This document shows positions 8,663 through 17,293 of a stretch of DNA of 64,000 nt, piece after piece. Every line of letters begins with the position of its first letter. Positions within the stretch are counted from its first letter, which is position 1. The stretch lies in the NCBI GenBank assembly GCA_900767815.1, contig CAAGAM010000150.1, positions 9,788 to 73,787 of the forward strand, in the 5' to 3' direction. The position numbers were made by a program, and so were the translations under genes. The stretch comes from Clostridia bacterium (GTDB taxonomy: Bacteria > Bacillota > Clostridia > Christensenellales > Borkfalkiaceae). Under the pieces are notes generated by a model. That model was not told the origin of the DNA. It searched no databases and saw only the letters and a program-made list of their open reading frames with translations.

Positions 8663-9694
8663 ATGTTAAAAACAAGCGATTTTTATTACGATCTGCCCGA
8701 GGAACTGATAGCGCAAACGCCTCTGGAGCCGAGGGACAGTTCGAGACTTCTGGTATACAACAAAGACACGGACGAAGTTTTTCATCGTCATTTCCGCGAT
8801 ATCGGCGAATATTTAAAGGCGGGCGATCTGCTCGTCGTCAACACAACGAAAGTTTACCCCGCAAGGATTTACGCTTACACCGAGCATGGCGGAAAGGTTG
8901 AAATACTTCTCCTTAAAAGGCTTAATCTCACCGATTGGGAATGCCTCGTGAAACCGGGGAAAAAGTGCAAAGAGGGCGTTGTTCTCGTAATAAACGAGGA
9001 ATTGAAAGCTGAAATAATTTCCCGCACGGAGGACGGCGGCAGAGTGGTCCGCTTTATTTTCGACGGGGTTTTCGAGGATATACTTTCGAGGGTCGGAGAA
9101 ATGCCGCTTCCGCCGTATATTCACGAAAAACTTAAGGATAAAGACCGATATCAGACGGTTTACTGCAAGCAGGAAGGTTCGGCGGCGGCTCCCACGGCGG
9201 GGCTTCATTTTACTTTGAGGCTTATAGACGAACTTAAAGCAAAAGGAGTGGAATTTGCCGAGGTGCAGTTAAACGTCGGATTGGGGACGTTCCGCCCCGT
9301 TAAGGTGGACGACGTCGAAAACCATAAAATGCACACCGAGTTTTATAAAATCGACGAGGAAAACGCCGAAAAGATAAACAAGGCTAAGCGCGAGGGGAGA
9401 AGGATAATCGCCGTCGGAACGACGAGCGTAAGAACTCTCGAAACGGTTGCGGACGAAAACGGATTCGTAAGGGCGCAATCGGGAGATACGAGCATTTTCA
9501 TCTATCCGCCTTATAAATATAAATGCGTCGATTGCCTCATAACCAACTTTCACTTGCCCGAAAGCACGCTTGTAATGCTTGTCGCGGCGTTCACCTCGCG
9601 CGAGAAAATTCTCGGACTATATAATCTCGCCGTCAAAGAGCGTTACAGATTTTTCTCGTTCGGCGACGCGATGTTTATAACGAATAACAAATAA
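8663..9694 (+). CDS. queA: S-adenosylmethionine:tRNA ribosyltransferase-isomerase QueA
   Basis: 343 aa, the usual length. The characteristic N-terminus YDLPEELIAQTPLEPRDSSRLL and the central APTAGLHFT motif are present. QueA transfers ribose from SAM to preQ1 already in tRNA, giving epoxyqueuosine. It is paired with tgt 8 bp downstream, the order common in Firmicutes. No Shine-Dalgarno is visible before ATG 8663; the upstream bases are A+T rich. Confidence 0.97.
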   Translation: MLKTSDFYYDLPEELIAQTPLEPRDSSRLLVYNKDTDEVFHRHFRDIGEYLKAGDLLVVNTTKVYPARIYAYTEHGGKVEILLLKRLNLTDWECLVKPGKKCKEGVVLVINEELKAEIISRTEDGGRVVRFIFDGVFEDILSRVGEMPLPPYIHEKLKDKDRYQTVYCKQEGSAAAPTAGLHFTLRLIDELKAKGVEFAEVQLNVGLGTFRPVKVDDVENHKMHTEFYKIDEENAEKINKAKREGRRIIAVGTTSVRTLETVADENGFVRAQSGDTSIFIYPPYKYKCVDCLITNFHLPESTLVMLVAAFTSREKILGLYNLAVKERYRFFSFGDAMFITNNK

Positions 9695-9702
9695 AAAACG
9701 AC

Positions 9703-10824
9703 ATGGAAAAATTTTACTTCGAAACTATAAAACAGGATCCCGAAACGGGGGCGAGAGCAGGCATACTGCACACCCCGCACGGAGACATAGAAACCCCCGT
9801 ATACATGCCCGTCGGCACACAGGCGACGGTTAAAGGCGTTTATCCGAGAGATCTGAAAGAAGCGGGTTCGCAGATAATTCTTGCAAACACTTATCACTTG
9901 TTCATGCGCCCCGGCGACGAAATAGTCAGAAACGCGGGCGGTCTGCACAAGTTCATGAACTGGGACAAGCCTATTTTAACCGACAGCGGCGGGTTTCAGG
10001 TCTTTTCGCTTGCAAAACTCAATAACATTAAGGACGAAGGCGTAACTTTCAGCTCCAACGTCGACGGTAGCAAGCATTTCATTACGCCCGAAAGAGCGAT
10101 CGATATCGAGAACAACCTCGGCGCGGATATAATAATGGCGTTCGATCAGTGCAGCGAATACGGCGCGGATTATAAATCGAGCGTGAAAGCCATGAAGCGC
10201 ACCCTTTCCTGGCTCGACAGATGTTACAATCATCATAAAAACGAAAATCAGGCTCTTTTCCCGATAGTTCAGGGCAACGTTTTCAAAGACCTCAGAGCTA
10301 CGTCGCTTAAAGAGACCATACCGTATGCGAAGTACGGAATAGGTATCGGCGGGCTTTCCGTCGGCGAGCCGAAAGAGCTTATGTACGACGTTATGGATTC
10401 CATGCTCCCGAACTATCCCGCGCATATCCCGAGATACCTCATGGGCGTAGGCAGCCCCGATTGTCTTGTGGAAGGAGTTTATCGCGGAATAGATATGTTC
10501 GATTGCGTTCTGGCAACCCGTATCGCGAGAAACGGTACCGCTATGACTTCGCAAGGCAAAATCGTCGTGAGAAACGGCAAATATAAAGAAGATTTCACCC
10601 CGCTCGACCCCGAATGCGATTGCTATTGCTGTAAAAATTACACAAAGGCATATCTTCGCCACATGGTCAACGTGAACGAAATGATGGGCGGAATGCTTTT
10701 AAGCCTTCACAACATAACCTATCTTCACAAACTGATGAAGGGTATAAGAAATTCCATTCTCGGCGGTTATTTCAAGGATTTCAGAAAGGAATTTTACAAG
10801 AAATACGAAAACAGAGATATCTGA
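9703..10824 (+). CDS. tgt: Queuine/preQ1 tRNA-guanine transglycosylase Tgt
   Basis: 373 aa. The TIM-barrel motifs are PVYMPVGTQATVKG, the base-binding DSGGFQVFSL, VQGNVFKDLR and GIGGLSVGEP, and the zinc site is CDCYCC with a downstream His. In bacteria it exchanges guanine-34 for preQ1 in tRNAs with GUN anticodons, supplying the substrate of QueA encoded just upstream. This is the last gene of the ruvCAB-queA-tgt run; yajC has its own promoter 90 bp further on. Confidence 0.97.
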   Translation: MEKFYFETIKQDPETGARAGILHTPHGDIETPVYMPVGTQATVKGVYPRDLKEAGSQIILANTYHLFMRPGDEIVRNAGGLHKFMNWDKPILTDSGGFQVFSLAKLNNIKDEGVTFSSNVDGSKHFITPERAIDIENNLGADIIMAFDQCSEYGADYKSSVKAMKRTLSWLDRCYNHHKNENQALFPIVQGNVFKDLRATSLKETIPYAKYGIGIGGLSVGEPKELMYDVMDSMLPNYPAHIPRYLMGVGSPDCLVEGVYRGIDMFDCVLATRIARNGTAMTSQGKIVVRNGKYKEDFTPLDPECDCYCCKNYTKAYLRHMVNVNEMMGGMLLSLHNITYLHKLMKGIRNSILGGYFKDFRKEFYKKYENRDI

Positions 10825-10911
10825 TTTCGCGTAAATCGGCTTGTAAATCGCGCAGGTAATCGCTCCGATTGTGAAAAATGACAAAATTTTTTCTTTTTTA
10901 TATAAATTGAC

Positions 10912-10940
10912 TTGATTTAACGGATATAAAGATATAAAAT
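10912..10940 (+). promoter_or_regulatory. Promoter upstream of yajC
   Basis: TTGATT (10912-10917), 17 bp and TAAAAT (10935-10940). An overlapping TTGACT at 10907 gives a less good spacing. The predicted transcript has an 80-nt leader that includes a motif (10984-11003) also found before the minus-strand gene at 35565. Confidence 0.5.
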
Positions 10941-11024
10941 ATAAAGTAGCCGATTAAAAGACGGATTCGGGGCGAATTTCGTTGAGGTTTTAATTGGCTG
11001 CAATAAAAAAACAGGAGACTAAAA

Positions 11025-11525
11025 ATGTTATTCAATTTACTTGAAAGCGTAACGGAATCCGTACCGTCGTCGACGGGTTCGGCAAAAAACAATACGCAAC
11101 AGATTATTATCTGGATAATTCTCGGAGTGGTTCTCGTCGGTTTTATCGTAATGAACTATTTCTCCAACAAAAAGAGAAAAGCTCAGATGGAAGCCGAAAA
11201 GGAAAAGAGAAACGCCATCAAACCCGGCTTTAAAATCATGACGATCGGCGGCATCGTGGGAACGGTTGTTTCCGTTGACGACGAAGCGAACACTTTCGTT
11301 TTGCAGACCGGTTCGGACGAAAATCCCAACTACATCAAGTTCGATAAAGTTGCTATTTACAGCTCGGAAGACCCGAACGAAGCAAGCGGAAGCGACGCGC
11401 ACGAAGAGGATATAATGCCCGTTTCCGATCCCGAAGAAACGAAAGAGAAAGTCGAAGAGGTGCTTGCGGAAGAAAAAACCGAGGAAGAAAAATCCGAAGA
11501 AGACAAAACGGAAAACAAAGAATAA
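11025..11525 (+). CDS. yajC: Preprotein translocase accessory subunit YajC
   Basis: 166 aa. A short N-terminus, one TM helix (IIIWIILGVVLVGFIVM) and the soluble YajC core with PGFKIMTIGGIVGTVVSV and the FVLQTG strand. A long acidic Glu/Lys-rich tail (residues about 115-166) is an extension beyond the usual ~100-aa protein. YajC associates with SecDF at the translocon, and secD/secF follow downstream. The ATG has an AGGAGA ribosome site. Confidence 0.93.
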   Translation: MLFNLLESVTESVPSSTGSAKNNTQQIIIWIILGVVLVGFIVMNYFSNKKRKAQMEAEKEKRNAIKPGFKIMTIGGIVGTVVSVDDEANTFVLQTGSDENPNYIKFDKVAIYSSEDPNEASGSDAHEEDIMPVSDPEETKEKVEEVLAEEKTEEEKSEEDKTENKE

Positions 11526-11540
11526 TTTGTAATTATATAC

Positions 11541-11576
11541 AAAACCTTCGCATAAATATTTAGCGGAGGTTTTTTT
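11541..11576 (+). terminator. Terminator-like hairpin that overlaps the next gene's ribosome site
   Basis: An 11-bp stem, 11541-11551 with 11563-11573 (one G-U pair), has an 11-nt A/T loop, and seven T run to 11576. The 3' arm contains GGAGG, the Shine-Dalgarno of the gene starting at 11577. It can act as yajC terminator/attenuator and can hide the ribosome site of read-through transcripts. Confidence 0.7.
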
Positions 11577-11960
11577 ATGGAAAAAACAGGTTACGACGGA
11601 TTCGCGGCTCAGATTTTAAAGGGCGTGATAACGGCTCTTTGCATAACGCTCGTTTCGGTTTTGTGTTTCGCGCTTATTTTAAATCTTACGAGTCTCGGCG
11701 ACGGAGTGATAAAACCGGTCAATCGTTTTATCAAGCTCGCGGCTGTTTTTTGCGGCGCGTGCGTTGCCGTCAAAGGCGGGAAAGGTTTTCTGAAAGGCTC
11801 GATAATCGGCTTATCGGCCACCGTTTTGTCTTTTTTGATATTCGCGCTTATAGGCGGCGGCTTTGATTTCGGGTGGAATATTTTCATAGACGTAATCTGC
11901 GGAACGATATCGGGCGGACTTTCGGGTGCCGTTGCGGTCAATTTGCCCGGGCGCGCGTAA
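11577..11960 (+). CDS. Small polytopic membrane protein (TIGR04086-like)
   Basis: 127 aa with about four hydrophobic segments (near 14-35, 45-62, 68-90 and 98-122) and glycine-rich turns (IGGGFDFGW, GTISGGLSGAVAV). Small proteins of this type commonly lie between yajC and secDF in Clostridia (TIGR04086 family, function unknown); my assignment rests on size, topology and context. Its ribosome site is inside the hairpin at 11541-11576, so its expression may be tightly limited. Confidence 0.7.
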   Translation: MEKTGYDGFAAQILKGVITALCITLVSVLCFALILNLTSLGDGVIKPVNRFIKLAAVFCGACVAVKGGKGFLKGSIIGLSATVLSFLIFALIGGGFDFGWNIFIDVICGTISGGLSGAVAVNLPGRA

Positions 11961-12325
11961 GACGCGTATAATAAGACGGTGACGGACATAAGAACCGGCT
12001 GTCTGTCCTATCTGCCGTCTGCCTGCCGACTGCAAACCCGAGGGTAATTCTCTCGCTTTGAAAGTTAATATTTTCATCGGTTAAAAACGCCCCGAAACCG
12101 CCGCAATGCCATAATTTTGCCGTAAAATATCGGTAAAAATCAAAAATAAAAATAATAATTGAATTTTCTCGGTAAAAATTATTGACTTATAACTCGATAA
12201 AGTATATAATAATACAGTATATGAAACCGATTATCGGGCAGAGTCGGAAAATGTCGTCACGGCAAAAGGCAAAGCCCGGATATAACAGGTTTCGGAAGTA
12301 ACTTAGGCAAAAGCAGGAGGCAATA
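11961..12325 (+). other. secD upstream interval and 5' leader
   Basis: No gene is seen. The first part holds inverted matches (AGACGG near 11975, CCGTCT near 12016) that could fold. A strong promoter follows at 12182-12210, leaving a leader of about 110 nt before secD with pairing stretches around 12226-12290. No known riboswitch is recognised. Confidence 0.5.
12182..12210 (+). promoter_or_regulatory. secDF promoter
   Basis: TTGACT (12182-12187), 17 bp and a perfect TATAAT (12205-12210). Transcription should begin near 12217. This is one of the best promoters in the window. Confidence 0.8.
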
Positions 12326-13603
12326 ATGAGTAAGACTAAATCGATAGTGATTCTTACTGTATTGGCAATACTTATTGCGTTCTTCGGGGCGGCTAGCTTT
12401 GTTTCGTTCGAAATTCCGAACAGCACAAAAGACTATAAGTCGATCTTCGGAACGATCGGAAAAGGTATTGACCTTGAAGGCGGATACTATGCCGTTCTTA
12501 CCCCCAAGTCGGGCGAAACGGCATCGAGCGAAGATATTGACGCCGTTATCGAAACTTTAAGATCCAGACTTGACGAGAACGGTTATACCGAAGCGACCAT
12601 CACGAGACAGGATAACGGTCTCCGCGTGGAAATCCCCGCAATCGATAATCCCGACGAAGTTATGGAACTTATCGGCGATCAGGGCGAACTTCAGTTCAGA
12701 GATTCAAAGGGAAACGTTAAGGTAAGAGGCGAACACGTTAAAGACGCAAGATCGGGTTACGACGAAAACGGCAAACCGACCGTGTATCTCGAATTTACGT
12801 CCGAGGGCGCAACCCTTTTCGCAAGCGCGACGAAGGCAATTGCGGCAAAGGAAGACGGCGTTGAAAACAAGCTCTCCATTTATCTCGGAGACAGGCTTAT
12901 TTCGTCGCCTACGGTTTCGGCGGAAATTCCCAACGGACAAGCAACCATTACGGGTATCGATTCTATCGACACCGCTAAAACGATAGCTTCCGTCATAAAG
13001 AGCGGATCTTTGAAAATAGATTTTCAGATCAGCGAATCGAGACAGATAAGCGCAACGCTCGGCGATAACGTCTTAAACGGCGCAATGCTTGCGGCGGGTA
13101 TCGGTCTTATCGCGATTTTCATTCTTATGATCGTATTCTACGGCGGAATGGGTATTGCGGCTTCGCTCGCGCTTATGATATACGTAATTTTGTACGTGGC
13201 GATTCTCGCTATATTCCCGGGCGTTCAGCTTACGTTCCCCGGTATCGCGGGTATCATCCTTTCAATCGGTATGGCGGTTGACGCAAACGTAGTCATTTTC
13301 GAAAGAATCAAGGACGAATACAGAAACGGCAAGAGAGTTAAAGCCGCTGTGGATTCGGGCTTTAAAAGAGCGGTTATAACCGTCCTCGATTCGAACGTTA
13401 CGATAATCATCGCGTCCGTCGTTCTCTGGATATTCTGCTCGGGTTCGATCAAAGGCTTTGCCATAACCCTCGGAATAGGCGTTCTGGTTTCTCTTTTCAC
13501 GGCTATTTTCGTGACGAGAGGTCTTATGGCTGTTTTGAAACCGTTCGGCGGCGAGGAAGAAGGCGTTGCTAAGCTTTACCACCTTAAAAGGAGGGACGCA
13601 TAA
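12326..13603 (+). CDS. secD: Protein translocase subunit SecD
   Basis: 425 aa. N-terminal TM helix, a periplasmic-type P1 region (EDIDAVIETLRSRLDENGYTEA, FRDSKGN) and a C-terminal block of five TM helices with the family motif VDANVVIFERIKDE. SecD and SecF use the proton or sodium gradient to assist late steps of export. Ribosome site AGGAGG precedes ATG 12326. The stop overlaps the secF start (TAATG), indicating translational coupling. SecD and SecF are separate here, not fused as in Bacillus. Confidence 0.96.
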   Translation: MSKTKSIVILTVLAILIAFFGAASFVSFEIPNSTKDYKSIFGTIGKGIDLEGGYYAVLTPKSGETASSEDIDAVIETLRSRLDENGYTEATITRQDNGLRVEIPAIDNPDEVMELIGDQGELQFRDSKGNVKVRGEHVKDARSGYDENGKPTVYLEFTSEGATLFASATKAIAAKEDGVENKLSIYLGDRLISSPTVSAEIPNGQATITGIDSIDTAKTIASVIKSGSLKIDFQISESRQISATLGDNVLNGAMLAAGIGLIAIFILMIVFYGGMGIAASLALMIYVILYVAILAIFPGVQLTFPGIAGIILSIGMAVDANVVIFERIKDEYRNGKRVKAAVDSGFKRAVITVLDSNVTIIIASVVLWIFCSGSIKGFAITLGIGVLVSLFTAIFVTRGLMAVLKPFGGEEEGVAKLYHLKRRDA

Positions 13604-14727
13604 TGAACTCTCTTAAAACCAAAAACGTTAAAATCGTAGAAAAATTCGTACTTTTCCTTTGCATAAGTTTAGCCGTAATCGCGGCGGGCGTCGTTATGAT
13701 GTTTGTCGGCGGCGGCATGAATTTGGGCGTTGAATTTAAAGGCGGTATGACCTTGGAGGTCGGTATCAAAGATATCACCGCCGCTAACTATATCGCTAAA
13801 AACGAAGACGCGTTCAAGTCCGACGTAAACAAGTGGCTTGAGAGCGGCGTTAAGCTCGGCGACGAAACTTACACGTTCAAACCCGCATCCAACGTTCAGA
13901 AAGCAGGCGAAGGAACTTACGAGTTCAGAGTAGATAAAGAAGCAAAAATCGCGGGACAAAGCGACAATTATATCCTTAACACCGAAAGTAAAGGTTTCAC
14001 CGAAATTTTCTCGAAAGAAACGGGTCTTATGGCTACCGCCGTTAAGGAACACGTTGTCGAATACGTCAACGCAAAGGCAAATCTTCCTCAGAAAATCACC
14101 GTTGACGACGTTACCGTAAGAACTCATACGATCGGCAACGACGTCATGAAGGCGACTATCAGAAACGCGGCTATAGCCGTTGCGGTTGCCGTTGCGGCGA
14201 TTCTCGTTTACATTGCTATAAGGTTTACCTGGATATCGGGTTTAGCGGCAATCCTCGCGCTCGTTCACGACGTTCTCGTTATGATTGCGCTCACCACGAT
14301 TTTCAAAATCCCCGTAAACTCAACGTTTATTGCGGCTGTAATCACCATTATCGGTTATTCGATCAACGCTACGATCGTTATTTTCGACAGAATCAGAGAG
14401 CTTGAAAAAACTCCGTCGCTTGCCGAAAAAACCGATGCGGAACTTGCAAACAACGCTATCGCAAGCACTCTCTGGAGATCGATTCTTACAACGATTACAA
14501 CCCTTATAATGATCGTTTCGCTTTCGATTTTCGGAAACTCCACCATCAAAGAGTTCTCGCTTCCGATAATCTTCGGACTTATCGCAGGCGCATATTCTTC
14601 GGTACTTCTTTCTGCCTCCATCTGGGTATATTTAAGAAAATTGTTCAGAATGTCCGGTAAAAGACCGAAATTGAAAACCAAAGCCGCTAAAAGCGACGTA
14701 ATCGAAGTTGCGGACGCTCAGGCTTAA
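13603..14727 (+). CDS. secF: Protein translocase subunit SecF
   Basis: 374 aa. N-terminal TM helix, NLGVEFKGGMTLEV (the conserved DFxGG-type motif, here EFKGG), an extracytoplasmic domain and a C-terminal five-TM block with SINATIVIFDRIRE. It partners SecD from the overlapping upstream gene. The first extracytoplasmic region carries an inserted stretch (residues about 55-130), making the protein longer than the ~300-aa norm. A terminator follows at 14771. Confidence 0.96.
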   Translation: MNSLKTKNVKIVEKFVLFLCISLAVIAAGVVMMFVGGGMNLGVEFKGGMTLEVGIKDITAANYIAKNEDAFKSDVNKWLESGVKLGDETYTFKPASNVQKAGEGTYEFRVDKEAKIAGQSDNYILNTESKGFTEIFSKETGLMATAVKEHVVEYVNAKANLPQKITVDDVTVRTHTIGNDVMKATIRNAAIAVAVAVAAILVYIAIRFTWISGLAAILALVHDVLVMIALTTIFKIPVNSTFIAAVITIIGYSINATIVIFDRIRELEKTPSLAEKTDAELANNAIASTLWRSILTTITTLIMIVSLSIFGNSTIKEFSLPIIFGLIAGAYSSVLLSASIWVYLRKLFRMSGKRPKLKTKAAKSDVIEVADAQA

Positions 14728-14770
14728 TTAAAGCTTAGGTTCAGCTTAAAAGCTGAAAAACAAACACTTT

Positions 14771-14800
14771 CGGGCGGACTTATTATCCGCCCGTTTTTGT
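14771..14800 (+). terminator. Terminator of secDF
   Basis: A perfect 8-bp G+C-rich stem, 14771-14778 with 14786-14793, has a 7-nt loop followed by TTTTTGTTTTT. It lies 44 bp after the secF stop. Confidence 0.88.
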
Positions 14801-14918
14801 TTTTCGGGTAGTTGAATTTAATTTCTTTATAAAGCCGCTTATCTGCTGTTTTATGAAGATAGAGCATAGTCGAGCTGATAATTTTCTTTATAAAGCTGCT
14901 TCAAAGATTTTATAAAGA

Positions 14919-14947
14919 TTGAAAGCAAAACTCGGTTAAAGTATATA
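14919..14947 (+). promoter_or_regulatory. recJ promoter
   Basis: TTGAAA (14919-14924), 17 bp and TATATA (14942-14947), 28 bp before the recJ ATG. Just upstream, a block reading TTTCTTTATAAAG-x-GCTT occurs twice (near 14822 and 14884), a short direct repeat of unknown meaning. Confidence 0.6.
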
Positions 14948-14974
14948 AATACCCGGGAAGAAAACGGAAAAACA

Positions 14975-17248
14975 ATGATAAAAACCAAAATTTTGCCGCA
15001 AGGCTCTGAAAACTTAATAAAAGAAATAGCGGCGAAATGCGGAGTGTCACAGGCGTTTTCGAAGCTTTTGGTTTCGAGAGGAATAAAAAGCGCGGAAGAA
15101 GCCGAAAAATTTATCAACCCCGATAAACGCAATCTTTACGATCCGTTTTTGTTCGGGCAGATGAAAAACGCCGTTTCACGAATAACCAAAGCAAAAGAGA
15201 ACGGCGAAACCGTTGTCGTTTACGGCGATTACGACGCCGACGGAATTTCCGCTACGACGATATTATATAAAGGGTTGAAGTTATTCGGGGTTGAAGCCGT
15301 TGCCGTCGTTCCGGAAAGAGAAAACGGTTACGGGCTTACGGAAGGAGTGCTTGAAAGGGTTCTGGAAGAATATTGTCCCGACCTTCTGATTACTGTCGAC
15401 TGCGGAATTTCCGCGGTGAACGAAGTTGCGGAACTCGAAGATTTAGGCGTGGACGTAATCGTTACCGATCACCATGAAATTCCCGAAAAAATTCCCGATT
15501 GCACGATTATAAACTGCAAACTTCACGACGGTTATCCCTTCGACGGGCTTTGCGGCGCGGGCGTTGCGTATAAACTCGTCAAAGCTCTTATCGGCGACGA
15601 GGCGGATAACTTTCTCGACCTTGTCGCGGTTGCGACGGTTGCGGACAGCATGCCGCTGACGGATGAAAACAGAATTCTCGTTTCGGAAGGCTTGAAGCTC
15701 ATAAAGAGCGGCAGATGTTCAAAAGCCGTGAGGGCTATCGCCGAAATAGGCGGCTTAAAAGAAATTACGTCTTCGTCGCTTGCGTATACTATCGCGCCGA
15801 GGCTTAACGCCGCCGGCAGAATGGGCGACGCATATTCCGCTCTCGTTGCGTTCACTTCCGAAGATAATTACGAAATCAAACTTCTTGCGGATAAGCTCAA
15901 TACGTACAATATCGCAAGGCAAGCCGAGTGTGACGAGCTTTATAAGTCCGCAAAAGAAAAAATGAAAACAAAATCCCCCCTTTCGCGCGTTATAGTTCTT
16001 TTTGACGAGAAGTGGAGATCGGGGCTTATAGGCATAGCGGCGGCGAAGCTCGTCGAGGAATACACGAAACCCGCGATATTGTTTGTCGAAAAGGACGGAG
16101 TGCTTCACGGAAGCGCGAGGTCCCTTGCGGGTATAAACATCTTCAAAGCATTGTCTGCCGTGAGCGACGTTATCGAACAATTCGGCGGGCATGCGCAAGC
16201 GGCGGGAGTTACCATAAAAAAGGAAAATATAGATATTTTCGAGAAAAAACTCAACGATTATCTGTGCGAAAACTACGGAATAGAGGTTTTTTCAGAGGAT
16301 ATAGAAGTTGACGGAATCGTTACGGGTAAGTTCGGAATGAGCCTTGCGAAAGAACTCGAACTTTTAGAGCCGTGCGGTGTGGAAAATCGCCGTCCGATTT
16401 TCGCTCTTTCGGTGGCGGAAGCCTATGCTTCGCCGATAAAATACGTCTCGCCGCACGTATCGTTTTCGACGCCGCAGATAGACATGATGTTTTTCGGCGG
16501 TTACGATTTTTTGCCTACGCTCAATTCTTCGAGCGAAAAAACGGTGGTTTTCGAGCCGAGAATATCCGTTTTCAACGGCAGAGAAAATCTTAAAGGTTAC
16601 GTAAAAGAAGTTATACCCGTTGTGGGGGATAACGACGACGTGAAACTCGCGCTTTTTGAAAATCAGCTTAAAGCGGGCGAAGGTCAGAGCGATTTCGAAA
16701 CAATCGACAGGAAAACCGCGCAAAAATTCATCGACGAGGCTAAATCGGAAATATACGGAACGCTTCTCGTCGTGAACGATCCCGAAACCGTTTTCAAATA
16801 CGGCGGGCTTGACGGAATGGAGACCGATCTTATGGCGGTTCCTCGCGGCGGAAATAAAAATAAGCTGTGTTACGGGCTTTCGGAAGGCGATTTCGGCGAA
16901 TATTTGCGGGTGGTTTTTCTCGATAAACCGCTTTTTGTTCCCCGCGTCGGAACAAAGGCTTACGTCGTTTCCGAAATCGAGGGTTTTAGCGGCAACGGAA
17001 TAAAAACGGACAGAGATACGATGATAAACGCCTATCTCGCGCTTAAAAAAATCGAAGTCGGATTCACGTCCGCGAAAGACGCATGCTTGAAACTTAACGA
17101 AAATAATCGGAAGCAAATTGCTTTTGCGATAAAAGTTTTTGAGGAATTAGGTCTGATATCGTTTAAAAACGGCAGATATTACGTTGTCGGCGGCAAAAAA
17201 TGCGATTTGAATTCGTCCGTCATATACTGCCGCGCGACTTGTTCGTAA
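14975..17248 (+). CDS. recJ: Single-stranded-DNA-specific exonuclease RecJ
   Basis: 757 aa. The DHH phosphoesterase motifs are GDYDADGISAT (about residue 85), TVDCGISA and VTDHHEIPE; DHHA1 follows with WRSGLIGIAAAKL and FGGHAQAAGV, then an OB-type domain and a C-terminal extension typical of Firmicute RecJ. RecJ digests single strands 5' to 3' in recombination and repair. It has its own promoter and probably starts an operon with rel, the MBL protein and hemZ, given gaps of 45 bp or overlaps. Confidence 0.95.
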   Translation: MIKTKILPQGSENLIKEIAAKCGVSQAFSKLLVSRGIKSAEEAEKFINPDKRNLYDPFLFGQMKNAVSRITKAKENGETVVVYGDYDADGISATTILYKGLKLFGVEAVAVVPERENGYGLTEGVLERVLEEYCPDLLITVDCGISAVNEVAELEDLGVDVIVTDHHEIPEKIPDCTIINCKLHDGYPFDGLCGAGVAYKLVKALIGDEADNFLDLVAVATVADSMPLTDENRILVSEGLKLIKSGRCSKAVRAIAEIGGLKEITSSSLAYTIAPRLNAAGRMGDAYSALVAFTSEDNYEIKLLADKLNTYNIARQAECDELYKSAKEKMKTKSPLSRVIVLFDEKWRSGLIGIAAAKLVEEYTKPAILFVEKDGVLHGSARSLAGINIFKALSAVSDVIEQFGGHAQAAGVTIKKENIDIFEKKLNDYLCENYGIEVFSEDIEVDGIVTGKFGMSLAKELELLEPCGVENRRPIFALSVAEAYASPIKYVSPHVSFSTPQIDMMFFGGYDFLPTLNSSSEKTVVFEPRISVFNGRENLKGYVKEVIPVVGDNDDVKLALFENQLKAGEGQSDFETIDRKTAQKFIDEAKSEIYGTLLVVNDPETVFKYGGLDGMETDLMAVPRGGNKNKLCYGLSEGDFGEYLRVVFLDKPLFVPRVGTKAYVVSEIEGFSGNGIKTDRDTMINAYLALKKIEVGFTSAKDACLKLNENNRKQIAFAIKVFEELGLISFKNGRYYVVGGKKCDLNSSVIYCRATCS

Positions 17249-17293
17249 ATTTGTCTGTTAATTATATAACGATTGTAAATTGCGGTTAAAATT

